The notes beneath the pieces are model-generated. The model worked only from the letters and a program-made list of their open reading frames with translations, did no database searches and was not told where the DNA came from. 12,578 nt of DNA from assembly GCA_012842325.1 (NCBI GenBank), contig DUTA01000127.1, positions 1 through 12,578 on the forward strand. Direction: 5' to 3'. Numbering within the stretch: position 1 is the stretch's first letter; each line of letters starts with the position of its first letter. Positions 1 through 6,824 of the stretch are shown here, in pieces. Both the position numbers and the translations under genes were made by a program. This stretch comes from Bacillota bacterium. Lineage in GTDB: Bacteria > Bacillota > DTU030.

Positions 1-25
1 CGATGTCTACGCCATCGCTCTTCAT
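1..25 (-). CDS. Possible start of an unidentified gene running off the left edge
   Basis: On the minus strand an ATG at 25-23 opens a frame reading MKSDGVDI before the window ends. It is preceded by the Shine-Dalgarno-like AAAGGAG with about nine bases to the ATG, which is normal spacing. Only eight codons are visible, so no family can be assigned. The spacer between the ribosome binding site and the ATG is one arm of a perfect 10-bp inverted repeat (26-67), which suggests translational control if the gene is real. It would lie downstream of spoIVA in the same direction, about 190 bases away. The start is supported only by the ribosome binding site and the ATG. Confidence 0.35.
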
Positions 26-67
26 GAGACCTCGCTCCTTTCTGTCTATCTGTTGGTGCGAGGTCTC
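26..67 (-). promoter_or_regulatory. Hairpin with a Shine-Dalgarno sequence in its loop, abutting a start codon
   Basis: GAGACCTCGC (26-35) and GCGAGGTCTC (58-67) form a perfect 10-bp inverted repeat around a 22-base loop. Read on the minus strand, the loop ends in AGAAAGGA, the 3' arm follows at once, and the next base is the A of an ATG (25-23). The ribosome binding site would therefore sit in the loop and the spacer to the start codon in the stem, which could block initiation. Read on the plus strand, the stem is followed by TATTTTTAT, so it could instead be a weak intrinsic terminator for a plus-strand gene left of the window. The sequence alone does not decide between these. Confidence 0.45.
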
Positions 68-118
68 TATTTTTATCTCCACACGCGTTTTTCCTGCCAC
101 CGCCTACCAAAACTTTAC

Positions 119-150
119 GCTAACGCGCTGCTAAACTGGTTAGCACGCGC
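119..150. repeat. Overlapping inverted repeats between spoIVA and the left-edge gene
   Basis: Two mutually exclusive hairpins can be drawn. TGCTAA (129-134) pairs with TTAGCA (140-145) over a 5-base loop and continues as GCGC (125-128) with GCGC (147-150) after one bulged base. Alternatively GCTAAC (119-124) pairs with GTTAGC (139-144). Neither is followed by a T run on either strand, so it is not a standard intrinsic terminator. It may be an operator, an RNA structure or a chance repeat. No other recognisable terminator for spoIVA is seen in 1-213. Confidence 0.35.
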
Positions 151-213
151 TTCGCCTTCCCTGTCTTCCACCAGGGTCCTCCCGGGAAGATGATAGGGCC
201 GGTATAGAAAAGC

Positions 214-1692
214 TTAAAGGATAATGCAGATCAGGCCGCCACCTCCCTCGTTTACTATTCGTTCCAGTGTTTCCTGTAGTTTTTCCTGGGCGTTTTCCGG
301 CATGCGATACAGCTTATTCCTGATGCCATCCTTGACCAGTTCGTGGAGGGATTTGCCAAAGAGATTGGCCTGCCATAATTTGGCCGGGTTATCTTCGAAT
401 TCCTCTGTCAGATACTGGACCAGCTCTTCACACTGCCTCTCCGTTCCCACAATGGGGGAAATTTCAGCCTTGACGTCAGCCCGGATCAGGTGCAGACTGG
501 GGGCACTGGCCCGTAACCGCACCCCGAAACGGTTGCCGTGCCTGACCAGTTCCGGCTCTTCCAAAATCATTTCCTCCAGCTGGGGTGGAACGATGCCGTA
601 GCCGGTCCTTTCCACGTCCCGGAGGGCATCGGCTACTTTATCGTATTCCCGTTTGGCAAAGGTAAACTCACGCAGTGTTTGCAGGAGGTCGGCTTCATCG
701 GCCATGGGAACGCCGGTGATTTCCTCCATCACCCTGTAGAGGAGACCTTCCTGGGGAACAACCTGAATGCGCCCCACCCCGGTGCCCAGATCCAGGGCAG
801 CCAGAATGGCAGTGCGAACCAACTCACATCCCTCCAGGACTTCGATGGCTTCTTCGATGTCCCGGACCCGTTTAATCTTAGCTACAGCTTCCGCGATGGC
901 ACCGGAAAATTTTTGCCGCAGCCAGTGATCGGCCTCCAGGGTTTCCACCCAGGAAGGTAAATCTACATTAACTTCTACGACGGGAAACTCGTACAGCACC
1001 TCCTGGAGGGTGGTATAAATATCATCCAGAGACAGGCGGGCCACATCCATGGGCAGGACCGGGACCTGATAGCGCTCCTGTAATTCCCCGGCCAGTGCCC
1101 TGGTTTCCGCTGCTTCGGGCAGGACGGAATTGAGGACGATGACATAGGGCTTACCCAATTCCCGCAGTTCTGTGATCACCCTTTGTTCCGCGTCTTCATA
1201 GTTTTCCCGCGGGATCTCCGTAATTGTGCCATCGGTAGTTATAACCAGGCCGATGGTAGAATGTTCCGAAATGACCTTCCTTGTCCCTGCTTCAGCGGCT
1301 TCCTGAAAGGGAACAGGTTCTTCAAACCAGGGGGTTTCTACCATCCGCGGTCCCTCTTCTTCTTCATAGCCAAGGGCTCCCGGGACACAGTAACCGACAC
1401 AGTCTACCAGACGGATCCGGAGGGTGGTGTTGTCCTTTACCGTCACTTCAACGGCCTCTTCGGGGATAAATTTAGGTTCCGTGGTCATAATAGTCCTGCC
1501 CCCACCGCTCTGGGGCAGTTCATCCAGGGCCCGTTCCTTTTCGGGACCGTCGGCAATATTGGGCAGGACGAGCAATTCCATAAAACGCTTGATAAAGGTG
1601 GACTTGCCCGTCCGGACTGGACCCACCACACCGATGTAAATATCGCCCCCAGTTCGTTCCGCAATATCCCGGAAAAGATCAAACTTCTCCAT
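214..1692 (-). CDS. spoIVA: Stage IV sporulation protein A, spore-coat basement ATPase
   Basis: SpoIVA is made in the mother cell under sigma E. It hydrolyses ATP to polymerise on the outer forespore membrane and forms the platform for the spore coat; it is also needed for cortex formation. The 492 residues equal the Bacillus subtilis protein in length and match it throughout by eye. The N-terminus has the family opening (MEKFDLFRDIAERTGGDIY) and a Walker A motif GPVRTGKST at residues 24-32; further on are TTEPKF, RLVDCVGY, EHSTIG and VLNS. The C-terminus ends GGLICIIL, where B. subtilis has GGLIAIIL, so the functionally important tail is kept with one Ala-to-Cys change. The ATG is preceded by GGAGAGGAGGG, a very strong ribosome binding site. 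The gene stands alone: a terminator separates it from der, and it has a 275-base upstream spacer with a sigma-E-like promoter. Confidence 0.97.
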   Translation of the reverse strand: MEKFDLFRDIAERTGGDIYIGVVGPVRTGKSTFIKRFMELLVLPNIADGPEKERALDELPQSGGGRTIMTTEPKFIPEEAVEVTVKDNTTLRIRLVDCVGYCVPGALGYEEEEGPRMVETPWFEEPVPFQEAAEAGTRKVISEHSTIGLVITTDGTITEIPRENYEDAEQRVITELRELGKPYVIVLNSVLPEAAETRALAGELQERYQVPVLPMDVARLSLDDIYTTLQEVLYEFPVVEVNVDLPSWVETLEADHWLRQKFSGAIAEAVAKIKRVRDIEEAIEVLEGCELVRTAILAALDLGTGVGRIQVVPQEGLLYRVMEEITGVPMADEADLLQTLREFTFAKREYDKVADALRDVERTGYGIVPPQLEEMILEEPELVRHGNRFGVRLRASAPSLHLIRADVKAEISPIVGTERQCEELVQYLTEEFEDNPAKLWQANLFGKSLHELVKDGIRNKLYRMPENAQEKLQETLERIVNEGGGGLICIIL

Positions 1693-1802
1693 CTTTTCTT
1701 CCCTCCTCTCCTTATTATCTTATTATTACTTTCCTCTCCTCACCTTTAGAACGTTACGTTTGATAAAGTGAATTAGTCCATCTCCTCCTTCCCCCAGTGC
1801 CA

Positions 1803-1829
1803 TTCCCTGCGCAAGCCACCGGCAGGGAA
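1803..1829 (-). repeat. Hairpin in the spoIVA leader
   Basis: TTCCCTGC (1803-1810) and GCAGGGAA (1822-1829) are a perfect 8-bp inverted repeat with an 11-base loop. It lies between the proposed spoIVA promoter and its ribosome binding site, about 110 bases before the start codon. No T run follows on the minus strand, so it is unlikely to be a terminator. The rest of the leader (1693-1802) is purine-rich on the transcript and holds several GGAGG-like stretches; no coding region is seen in it. Confidence 0.4.
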
Positions 1830-1870
1830 AGGGCGGGGCGAAATAACCGCCTGGCATAATAACCACTATA

Positions 1871-1899
1871 TGTATATGGAGGCAAACTCTACAGTATGC
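1871..1899 (-). promoter_or_regulatory. Candidate sigma-E promoter of spoIVA
   Basis: On the minus strand GCATACT (1899-1893) matches the sigma-E -35 consensus KMATATT at six of seven positions. Fourteen bases later CATATACA (1878-1871) matches the -10 consensus CATACAHT at six of eight. Spacing of 14 is right for sigma E, and spoIVA is a classic sigma-E gene in Bacillus. The implied leader of about 170-180 bases is long. The assignment is by eye to a remembered consensus, without experimental support. Confidence 0.45.
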
Positions 1900-1936
1900 C
1901 TGTTAAGTCGACTGCTCATCTTAATATGCAGGGGGG

Positions 1937-1962
1937 AAAAAAAAACGGCCTGTCGAGGCCGT
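1937..1962 (-). terminator. Intrinsic terminator after der
   Basis: Five bases past the der stop codon, the minus strand reads ACGGCCT, loop CGAC, AGGCCGT, then a run of eight T. The 7-bp GC-rich perfect stem with a 4-base loop and uninterrupted T tract is a textbook rho-independent terminator. It closes the DUF3189-DUF512-der unit and isolates spoIVA. On the plus strand the same stem is followed only by CTTTTC, so it would be weaker in that direction. Confidence 0.93.
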
Positions 1963-1967
1963 CTTTT

Positions 1968-3284
1968 CTAATTGCGCCGCCTGAGCTGCAGGCGAAGAGG
2001 GGTTCCCGTAAAGCTGTAGCCTTCCCTGAGTTTGTTTTCCAGGTAGCGGAGGTAAGAAAAATGAATAAGCTTGGGGTCATTGACAAAAAAGAGAAAGAGG
2101 GGCGGTTTAACGCCGACCTGGGAGCTATAGTAGATCTTCCCCTGCTTTCCTTTGCGGGCAGCAGGGGGGTTTAGGGCTACGGCTTCTTCTATGAGCCGGT
2201 TGAGTTCAGCTGTCGGAATGACCAGCCGCTGCTGCTCTGCCACCAGGTCGACCAAGGGGAGTATTCTCTGGACCCTCTGCCCCGTCAGGGCCGAGACGAA
2301 GACAATAGGAGCATAGGAAAGGAAGGGGAGCTGCTGGCGGACCTCCTTTTCGTACTGGAACAGGGTCCGGTCATCCTTCTCAATCAGATCCCACTTATTG
2401 ATGACCAGCATGAGGCCGCAACCGGTTTCGTGGGCATAGCCCCCGATGCGCTTGTCCTGTTCCGTTACCCCCTGGGTGGCATCTATGACCAGCAGGGCGA
2501 CATCGCAGCGATCGATGGCCCTGAGGGCCCGGAGAACACTGTACTTCTCCGTTGGGCCGGCTATACGGGCGGGGCGGCGGAGGCCGGCCGTATCAATCAG
2601 GAGATAGCGCCTGTCTCCCCGCTCCAGGAGTGTATCGATGGCATCCCGGGTGGTGCCCGGCTCCGAACTGACGATGACCCGTTCCTGTCCCAACAGGGAA
2701 TTGATGAGAGAAGACTTCCCGGCATTGGGTTTACCCACCACCGCCACCTTGACAAGGTCTTCCCCTTCCTCCTCTTCCCCTGCCTCGGGCGGGAGGTGGG
2801 AGACCATGGCATCGAGGAGCTCGCCGGTATTCAGGCCGTGGACAGCCGAGACAGGGATGATGTCGGGCAAGCCCAGGCGGTAAAACTCCCAGACCTGGGC
2901 TTCCATTTCCCGGTTGTCGATCTTATTCACCGCCACGAGAACCGGCTTGTTGGTGGTCCGCAACAATTCGGCAATATCCAGATCCCCCGGCTGCAGGCCT
3001 TCTTTGCCGTCCACTACAAATAAGAGCACATCGGCTTCCGCGATGGCCAATTCCGCCTGCAGGCGGACCTGCTGCTGGATTGTATCCGGGTCCTTAATTT
3101 CGATGCCGCCGGTATCGACCAGGATAAACTTCCGGCCCCGCCATTCCATCTGGCCGTAGAGCCTATCCCTGGTCACCCCCGGCTCGTCCTCCACAATGGC
3201 CACCCTTTTTTGGAGGAAACGGTTAAATAGATGGGATTTGCCTACGTTTGGTCGCCCCACAATGGCTACCAGGGGTTTTTTCAA
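1968..3284 (-). CDS. der: Ribosome-assembly GTPase Der (EngA), tandem G domains
   Basis: Der is an essential GTPase that binds the 50S subunit and helps its late assembly. The 438 residues have the usual plan: first G domain with GRPNVGKS (10-17), TRDR (38-41), DTGG (57-60) and NKID (120-123); an acidic linker (about 169-176); second G domain with GKPNAGKS (184-191), DTAGLRR (231-237), EKYSVLRAL and NKWD (296-299); then a C-terminal KH-like domain from about residue 350. The start is TTG; its four bases TTGA overlap the stop of the DUF512 gene, so the two are translationally coupled. In the first G1 motif the residue after GKS is His, where Thr is usual in Der; this position varies in other GTPases and need not impair function. 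A strong terminator follows directly. Confidence 0.97.
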   Translation of the reverse strand: MKKPLVAIVGRPNVGKSHLFNRFLQKRVAIVEDEPGVTRDRLYGQMEWRGRKFILVDTGGIEIKDPDTIQQQVRLQAELAIAEADVLLFVVDGKEGLQPGDLDIAELLRTTNKPVLVAVNKIDNREMEAQVWEFYRLGLPDIIPVSAVHGLNTGELLDAMVSHLPPEAGEEEEGEDLVKVAVVGKPNAGKSSLINSLLGQERVIVSSEPGTTRDAIDTLLERGDRRYLLIDTAGLRRPARIAGPTEKYSVLRALRAIDRCDVALLVIDATQGVTEQDKRIGGYAHETGCGLMLVINKWDLIEKDDRTLFQYEKEVRQQLPFLSYAPIVFVSALTGQRVQRILPLVDLVAEQQRLVIPTAELNRLIEEAVALNPPAARKGKQGKIYYSSQVGVKPPLFLFFVNDPKLIHFSYLRYLENKLREGYSFTGTPLRLQLRRRN

Positions 3285-4600
3285 GCCACTTCACCACCTT
3301 CTTCCAGGAACTTCACAACATCGGTGGGACAGGAAACAACAGCTATATCTACGCCCAGCTTGCGGCCCAGCTCACCCGTACTCATACCGTCGAGGAACAC
3401 ATCGCTGCCCCGGCGCAGCATTGCCTCGGGCAGAAACAGGATCTGGCCCGGTTTCTTATCCTGGAAATGGTGCAGCAGATCGGAGCCGGTAAGAAGGCCG
3501 GCAACGGTGACGGAGGCGCCGAAAAAATGATTGGTCACCACTTCTACCTGCACCGTCAGGTTTTTGATCTGCCGGAGCCGGGCCGCCAGTTCCTTTATGG
3601 CCCCGGCGGCAGATACGCCCGTGGCCAGGGTGATGGTCAGGGGTTCCTTTAAGTAGCCGGGCAGGAAAAGATGGGAAAGCTCATCGTAAAAGAGGCGCAG
3701 GAGACCAACCCCATTTTCTATTTGGGGAAAATCATCGTAGTGCTCTCGTTCCGGCAGGGGTTCCCCGGTTAAGACATAAAACTCATCGGCCAGATGGACA
3801 AAGGTAATCCCCAGCTCCTTGCGCAGCTTTTTCTGCCAGCCCTGGGCCCACCTTACGACCCGGCGGGCCTGTTTTTCCGTGTACCCTTGCAGGGGATACA
3901 GGCCTTTGCGGTGTCGGGTCAAGCCCACCGGAACCAGGGCCAGGGAGCGGGCACTGGGCCAGTATTTTACCAGATCACCAATGGTCTCTTCTAAATAAAA
4001 ACCATCATTTATGCCGGGCACCAGCACCACCTGGGCATGAAATTCGATCCCCGCCGCCGCCAACTGCTCCAGTTGCTCCTTTATGGCCCCGGCACCCCTG
4101 TTGCCCATCAATCTGGCTCTCAGATGGGGATCGGTAGTATGAACCGAAATATAGAGGGGGCTCAGCCGCTGTTGGATTACGCGGGCGACATCGGCGGGCC
4201 CCAGGTTGGTCAGGGTAATAAAGCTGCCGTCGAGAAAGGACAGGCGGTAGTCATCATCCTTTATATAAAGGCTGGGGCGCAGACCCCGGGGCATTTGATC
4301 AACGAAACAGAAAAGGCAATGATTGCGGCATTGCATCAGGCCGGAGAAAACCCTGGTGTCGAATTCCAGCCCCAGGTCTTCGTCGTAATCCTTTTCAATT
4401 TCAAATATATATTCGGCGCCGTTTTTTTTGCGGATATGAAGATTGACAGCTTCGCCGGCAACAAGATACTGGTAATCTATCAGGTCCCGCGGCACCTTGT
4501 CATCTATTGCCAGCAGGAAATCACCGGCTGCGATGCCCAAATCGGCCGCGATACTGTCTTTCCGCACACAGCTGATGGGGATACCTTTCCCATTATCCAT
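3281..4600 (-). CDS. PDZ / radical-SAM-type Fe-S / DUF512 protein
   Basis: This 439-residue protein belongs to the DUF512 family found beside der in many Clostridia. Residues 1 to about 70 form a PDZ-like domain (ISCVRKDSIAADLGI, then GDFLLAIDDKVPRD). A radical-SAM-type CX3CX2C cluster follows, with Cys91, Cys95 and Cys98 in MQCRNHCLFCFVDQMPRG, then a barrel-like region with SLYIKDDDYRLSFL and ISVHTTDP, and a C-terminal DUF512 domain. The motif predicts a [4Fe-4S] cluster and probably S-adenosylmethionine chemistry; the substrate is unknown. No signal peptide or membrane segment is seen, so it should be cytoplasmic. The ATG is preceded by a modest GAAGGGGC-type site. It lies 36 bases after the second DUF3189 gene and overlaps der by four bases, so it is co-transcribed with a ribosome-assembly factor. 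Family call is firm, biochemical role is not. Confidence 0.88.
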   Translation of the reverse strand: MDNGKGIPISCVRKDSIAADLGIAAGDFLLAIDDKVPRDLIDYQYLVAGEAVNLHIRKKNGAEYIFEIEKDYDEDLGLEFDTRVFSGLMQCRNHCLFCFVDQMPRGLRPSLYIKDDDYRLSFLDGSFITLTNLGPADVARVIQQRLSPLYISVHTTDPHLRARLMGNRGAGAIKEQLEQLAAAGIEFHAQVVLVPGINDGFYLEETIGDLVKYWPSARSLALVPVGLTRHRKGLYPLQGYTEKQARRVVRWAQGWQKKLRKELGITFVHLADEFYVLTGEPLPEREHYDDFPQIENGVGLLRLFYDELSHLFLPGYLKEPLTITLATGVSAAGAIKELAARLRQIKNLTVQVEVVTNHFFGASVTVAGLLTGSDLLHHFQDKKPGQILFLPEAMLRRGSDVFLDGMSTGELGRKLGVDIAVVSCPTDVVKFLEEGGEVA

Positions 4601-4636
4601 GCCCTTCGCCCCTTCGACTTTTCTTTCCCAATTATC

Positions 4637-5134
4637 CTATATCCCCCCGATAAGGTCAAGGGCGCCGGCCCCGGTTTGGGCCCGGGCAATGGTGGCCTGC
4701 ACAAGGGCCAGCAGCCGGTTGTAGCTGAGCCTGATCCCCAGGGCTGCCAGGGGGCTGCCCAAAGCAACCAGGCCCAGCCGGCGGGAAAGGAACCCCCCTA
4801 CTCTGGTCAGCCAGTGGATGCAGGTAAGGGTATCTACCAGCAGGATTTCCCGGGCGGGGAAATCCCACATTTTTATCAGGCTGGCAATGGTCCGGTAGAG
4901 CATTTTTTTGTCCGGTCCCAGGCCCAGGGCATAAATCTCATTTCCTTCCCCATCGCATCCCAGAAAAAAGGGAGTGCCGATCTCCCAGTTTTCCGTCCGG
5001 TCAAACCGCTCCTGCCTTTTCAGCTCCGCCAGGGTCGGAAGTCGATCCCACGGGAGTTTGTGCAGGTGAAGGGCAGCGGCAATTACCGAGGAATGGGCAC
5101 TGCCATAACAGCAGTAAATGATTTTCAAAACCAT
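4637..5134 (-). CDS. DUF3189 family protein, second tandem copy
   Basis: A 165-residue protein of unknown function that I recognise as DUF3189, a family largely restricted to spore-forming Firmicutes. It opens with a beta strand and a Cys/His-bearing turn (KIIYCCYGSAHSSVIAAALH), shared in outline with the upstream copy, and has GCDGEGNEIYALG at mid-length and ILLVD further on. No signal peptide is present; the C-terminal half is rich in Leu and Ala but lacks a clear membrane span. The ATG overlaps the end of the first copy by ten bases and has AAAGGGGAA just before it, implying translational coupling. The DUF512 gene begins 36 bases downstream. The pair arose by duplication and has diverged strongly. 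The conserved N-terminal Cys and His could bind metal or act in catalysis, but this is speculation. Confidence 0.8.
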   Translation of the reverse strand: MVLKIIYCCYGSAHSSVIAAALHLHKLPWDRLPTLAELKRQERFDRTENWEIGTPFFLGCDGEGNEIYALGLGPDKKMLYRTIASLIKMWDFPAREILLVDTLTCIHWLTRVGGFLSRRLGLVALGSPLAALGIRLSYNRLLALVQATIARAQTGAGALDLIGGI

Positions 5135-5601
5135 TTCCCCTTTCCCCTGAAATGCTGCTGCCGCCTTTGCCCTTCCACCAACTTGACCAGGGCAAAATAA
5201 ATGTTATTGATCTCGAGGACCGGCAAAAACCGGGAGCCGGTGAGCCAGGCAAGGCTGGAAAACAACCGGTTTGCCCGGTGCCAGTGCCGGCCCGGAAGGC
5301 TGGCATCAACCAGGGAGAGCTCCCCTACGTCCCCGCCCAAAATCCGGGTGAAACCGGTCACCACGTTTTGGAGAATGGTTAAACTAAAGCTCCGGGGGAG
5401 AAGGTAAACCCTGTTACCCTCTCCGTCTGCACCGGCAGGGTAAATGCTCCCCCTTTCTGCCCCGGGCCAGGCAAAATAATCGACTATTTCCAATATGGTC
5501 CGGGGTGACGGTTTTCGGTCTGGTGGCAGGAGCTCCAGATGAATTGCCGCGGCAACGGCAGCAGAATAGGAGTGCTGGGGGCAGTGATAAATCACGTGCA
5601 T
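5125..5601 (-). CDS. DUF3189 family protein, first tandem copy
   Basis: A 158-residue paralogue of the next gene. Shared features are the start (MHVIYHCPQHSYSAAVAAAI against KIIYCCYGSAHSSVIAAALH), the GADGEGNRVYLL segment and LSLVDASLPG. I place the start at the ATG at 5601: it has AGGTGGAGG six bases upstream and aligns with the start of the paralogue. A TTG at 5631 would add ten residues (MNTLLRWRPA) unlike the family. The gene follows an intrinsic terminator behind fni by about 75 bases, so it either has its own promoter in 5602-5676, which I cannot pick out, or is reached by read-through. Its C-terminus is basic (RRQQHFRGKGKWF). The function is unknown; conservation in spore formers hints at a sporulation or ribosome-related role. 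Confidence 0.8.
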   Translation of the reverse strand: MHVIYHCPQHSYSAAVAAAIHLELLPPDRKPSPRTILEIVDYFAWPGAERGSIYPAGADGEGNRVYLLPRSFSLTILQNVVTGFTRILGGDVGELSLVDASLPGRHWHRANRLFSSLAWLTGSRFLPVLEINNIYFALVKLVEGQRRQQHFRGKGKWF

Positions 5602-5640
5602 AGCCGGCCTCCACCTCAACAGAGTGTTCAACCCTTTGCT

Positions 5641-5650
5641 AGGGTACCCT
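5641..5650. repeat. 10-bp perfect palindrome upstream of the DUF3189 operon
   Basis: AGGGTACCCT is a perfect palindrome about 40 bases before the first DUF3189 start codon, between the fni terminator and the gene. It could be a regulator half-site pair, but a single 10-bp palindrome is weak evidence. Confidence 0.25.
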
Positions 5651-5676
5651 CCAGTTCCGCTGCCTTATACAGCAAC

Positions 5677-5718
5677 AAAAAGGCCTCTTCCCCTTGGACT
5701 GCCAACGGGAAGGAGGCC
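5677..5718 (-). terminator. Intrinsic terminator after fni
   Basis: On the minus strand GGCCTCCTTCCC (5718-5707) pairs with GGGAAGAGGCC (5692-5682) with one bulged base, over a loop of about 14 bases, and is followed at once by TTTTTG. The stem strength and adjacent T run make a credible rho-independent terminator. It ends the ispH-rpsA-fni unit, 32 bases past the fni stop. Confidence 0.85.
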
Positions 5719-5750
5719 AGGAAACTTTCAATCAGTTGTGGCAGGAAAAA

Positions 5751-6824
5751 TCAGCGCGAGGCCAGGTCCTCCACAGAAATGCCCCGGGCCTTCAGCCAGG
5801 CGGCGGTTGCGCCCGTGACCACAACGGGGGCGCCGGCCAGGGCAGCCGGTGTTCTCTTTCCCGTCAGGAGCAATAACATCTTCAGCTCCTTTATGAGGAC
5901 GAGAATTTCCTCCCGCAATCTTTCTTCTCCCTCCTGCACCAGGAGACGCAAGAAATGGCCGGCGATTCCTACCGCCCGGGCGCCCAGGGCCAGGGCTTTG
6001 GCTATGTCGGTGCTGCTCTTGAGCCCTCCGGAAGCGATCAGAATAACATCCCGGTTTTTGAGGCAGGCGGCCACCTCCACCAGACTGACGGCAGTCGGTA
6101 TTCCCCATTCAACCAGACCCTGGCCGAGGCTGCCCTGGCGGCGAGCCTGTTCAATGGCAATAAAGTTGGTGCCGCCCCGGCCGCCGATGTCGATCCCCTT
6201 GCAACCGGTCTCCACCAGGGCTAAAGCATCTTCCGCCGCTATACCGCAGCCAACTTCTTTGACGATGACGGGTACCGGAACGGCGGCCACAATTGCCCCT
6301 ATATTGTCCCCCAAACCCCTGAAATCCCTTTCCCCTTCCGGCATCACCAGCTCCTGGGCCGGATTCAGGTGGACCTGGAGGAGATCGGCGGCAATCATTT
6401 CCACCGCCCGCCGGGCGTCCTCTGGCCTGGTAGCGGCACTGACGTTGGCCAGTATGACCCCCCGGGGGTTCTCTTTCCTCACAATCCGGTAAGTCTCCTC
6501 CAGCAAGGGATCTTCCAGGGCTGCCCTTTGGGAGCCGACGGCCAGGCCGACACCGGTGGCGGCGGCAACCCGGGCCAGGGCGGCATTGATCTCTGTGACA
6601 TCCCGGGCTCCGCCCGTCATGGCATTGATGATGATGGGCGCCGAAAGAGAAAGGCCGAGAAGAGAGGTTGTGGTCTCAACCTCTTCCCAGGCCAACTCAG
6701 GCAAACAGCGATGGATTAAATGAACATCAGCGAACCCCGAGGTACCGGGTCCCGGGGGAAGATTCAGGGCATACTTGATGTGGTCCAGTTTGCGGGCGGA
6801 ACGAAGGGAAGGATTATTCTTCAT
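5751..6824 (-). CDS. fni: Type 2 isopentenyl-diphosphate delta-isomerase (FMN-dependent)
   Basis: This enzyme interconverts isopentenyl and dimethylallyl diphosphate using reduced FMN and Mg2+ in the cytoplasm. The 357-residue TIM-barrel protein has the type 2 signatures: RKLDH at 11-15 (substrate phosphate), AMTGGA at 68-73 and GSQRA at 97-101 (FMN), HLN at 152-154, the Gln157-Glu158 pair of the active site and Mg2+ site, GGRGGTNF near 226 and IASGG near 270. Its ATG lies inside the end of ispH-rpsA (11-base overlap), so the last MEP enzyme and the isomerase are translationally coupled. IspH already releases both isomers, so Fni would tune their ratio. The ribosome binding site is weak (GGGGAAA), consistent with dependence on upstream translation. 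The gene ends at the terminator at 5677-5718. Confidence 0.96.
   Translation of the reverse strand: MKNNPSLRSARKLDHIKYALNLPPGPGTSGFADVHLIHRCLPELAWEEVETTTSLLGLSLSAPIIINAMTGGARDVTEINAALARVAAATGVGLAVGSQRAALEDPLLEETYRIVRKENPRGVILANVSAATRPEDARRAVEMIAADLLQVHLNPAQELVMPEGERDFRGLGDNIGAIVAAVPVPVIVKEVGCGIAAEDALALVETGCKGIDIGGRGGTNFIAIEQARRQGSLGQGLVEWGIPTAVSLVEVAACLKNRDVILIASGGLKSSTDIAKALALGARAVGIAGHFLRLLVQEGEERLREEILVLIKELKMLLLLTGKRTPAALAGAPVVVTGATAAWLKARGISVEDLASR

Noticed and set aside
2..191. Open plus-strand frame entering from the left edge
   Set aside because: About 63 codons without a start in the window and with no recognisable motif; it overlaps the hairpins and the minus-strand start, so there is no support for coding.
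1896..2174. Plus-strand open frame across the der terminator
   Set aside because: It runs through a textbook minus-strand terminator and the der C-terminus, and its product resembles no protein.
4037..5200. Long plus-strand open frame of 387 codons
   Set aside because: It is antisense to the DUF512 gene and the second DUF3189 gene, both supported by motifs. Its product is a low-complexity mix rich in Gly, Pro and Gln with no domain, as expected of a shadow frame in GC-rich DNA.
5602..5631. TTG start for the first DUF3189 gene
   Set aside because: The added ten residues do not align with the paralogue, and the ATG at 5601 has a better ribosome binding site.
5539..6492. Plus-strand open frame of 317 codons
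   Set aside because: It lies opposite fni and crosses the fni terminator and a DUF3189 start. The product is rich in Ser, Arg and Ala without recognisable motifs.
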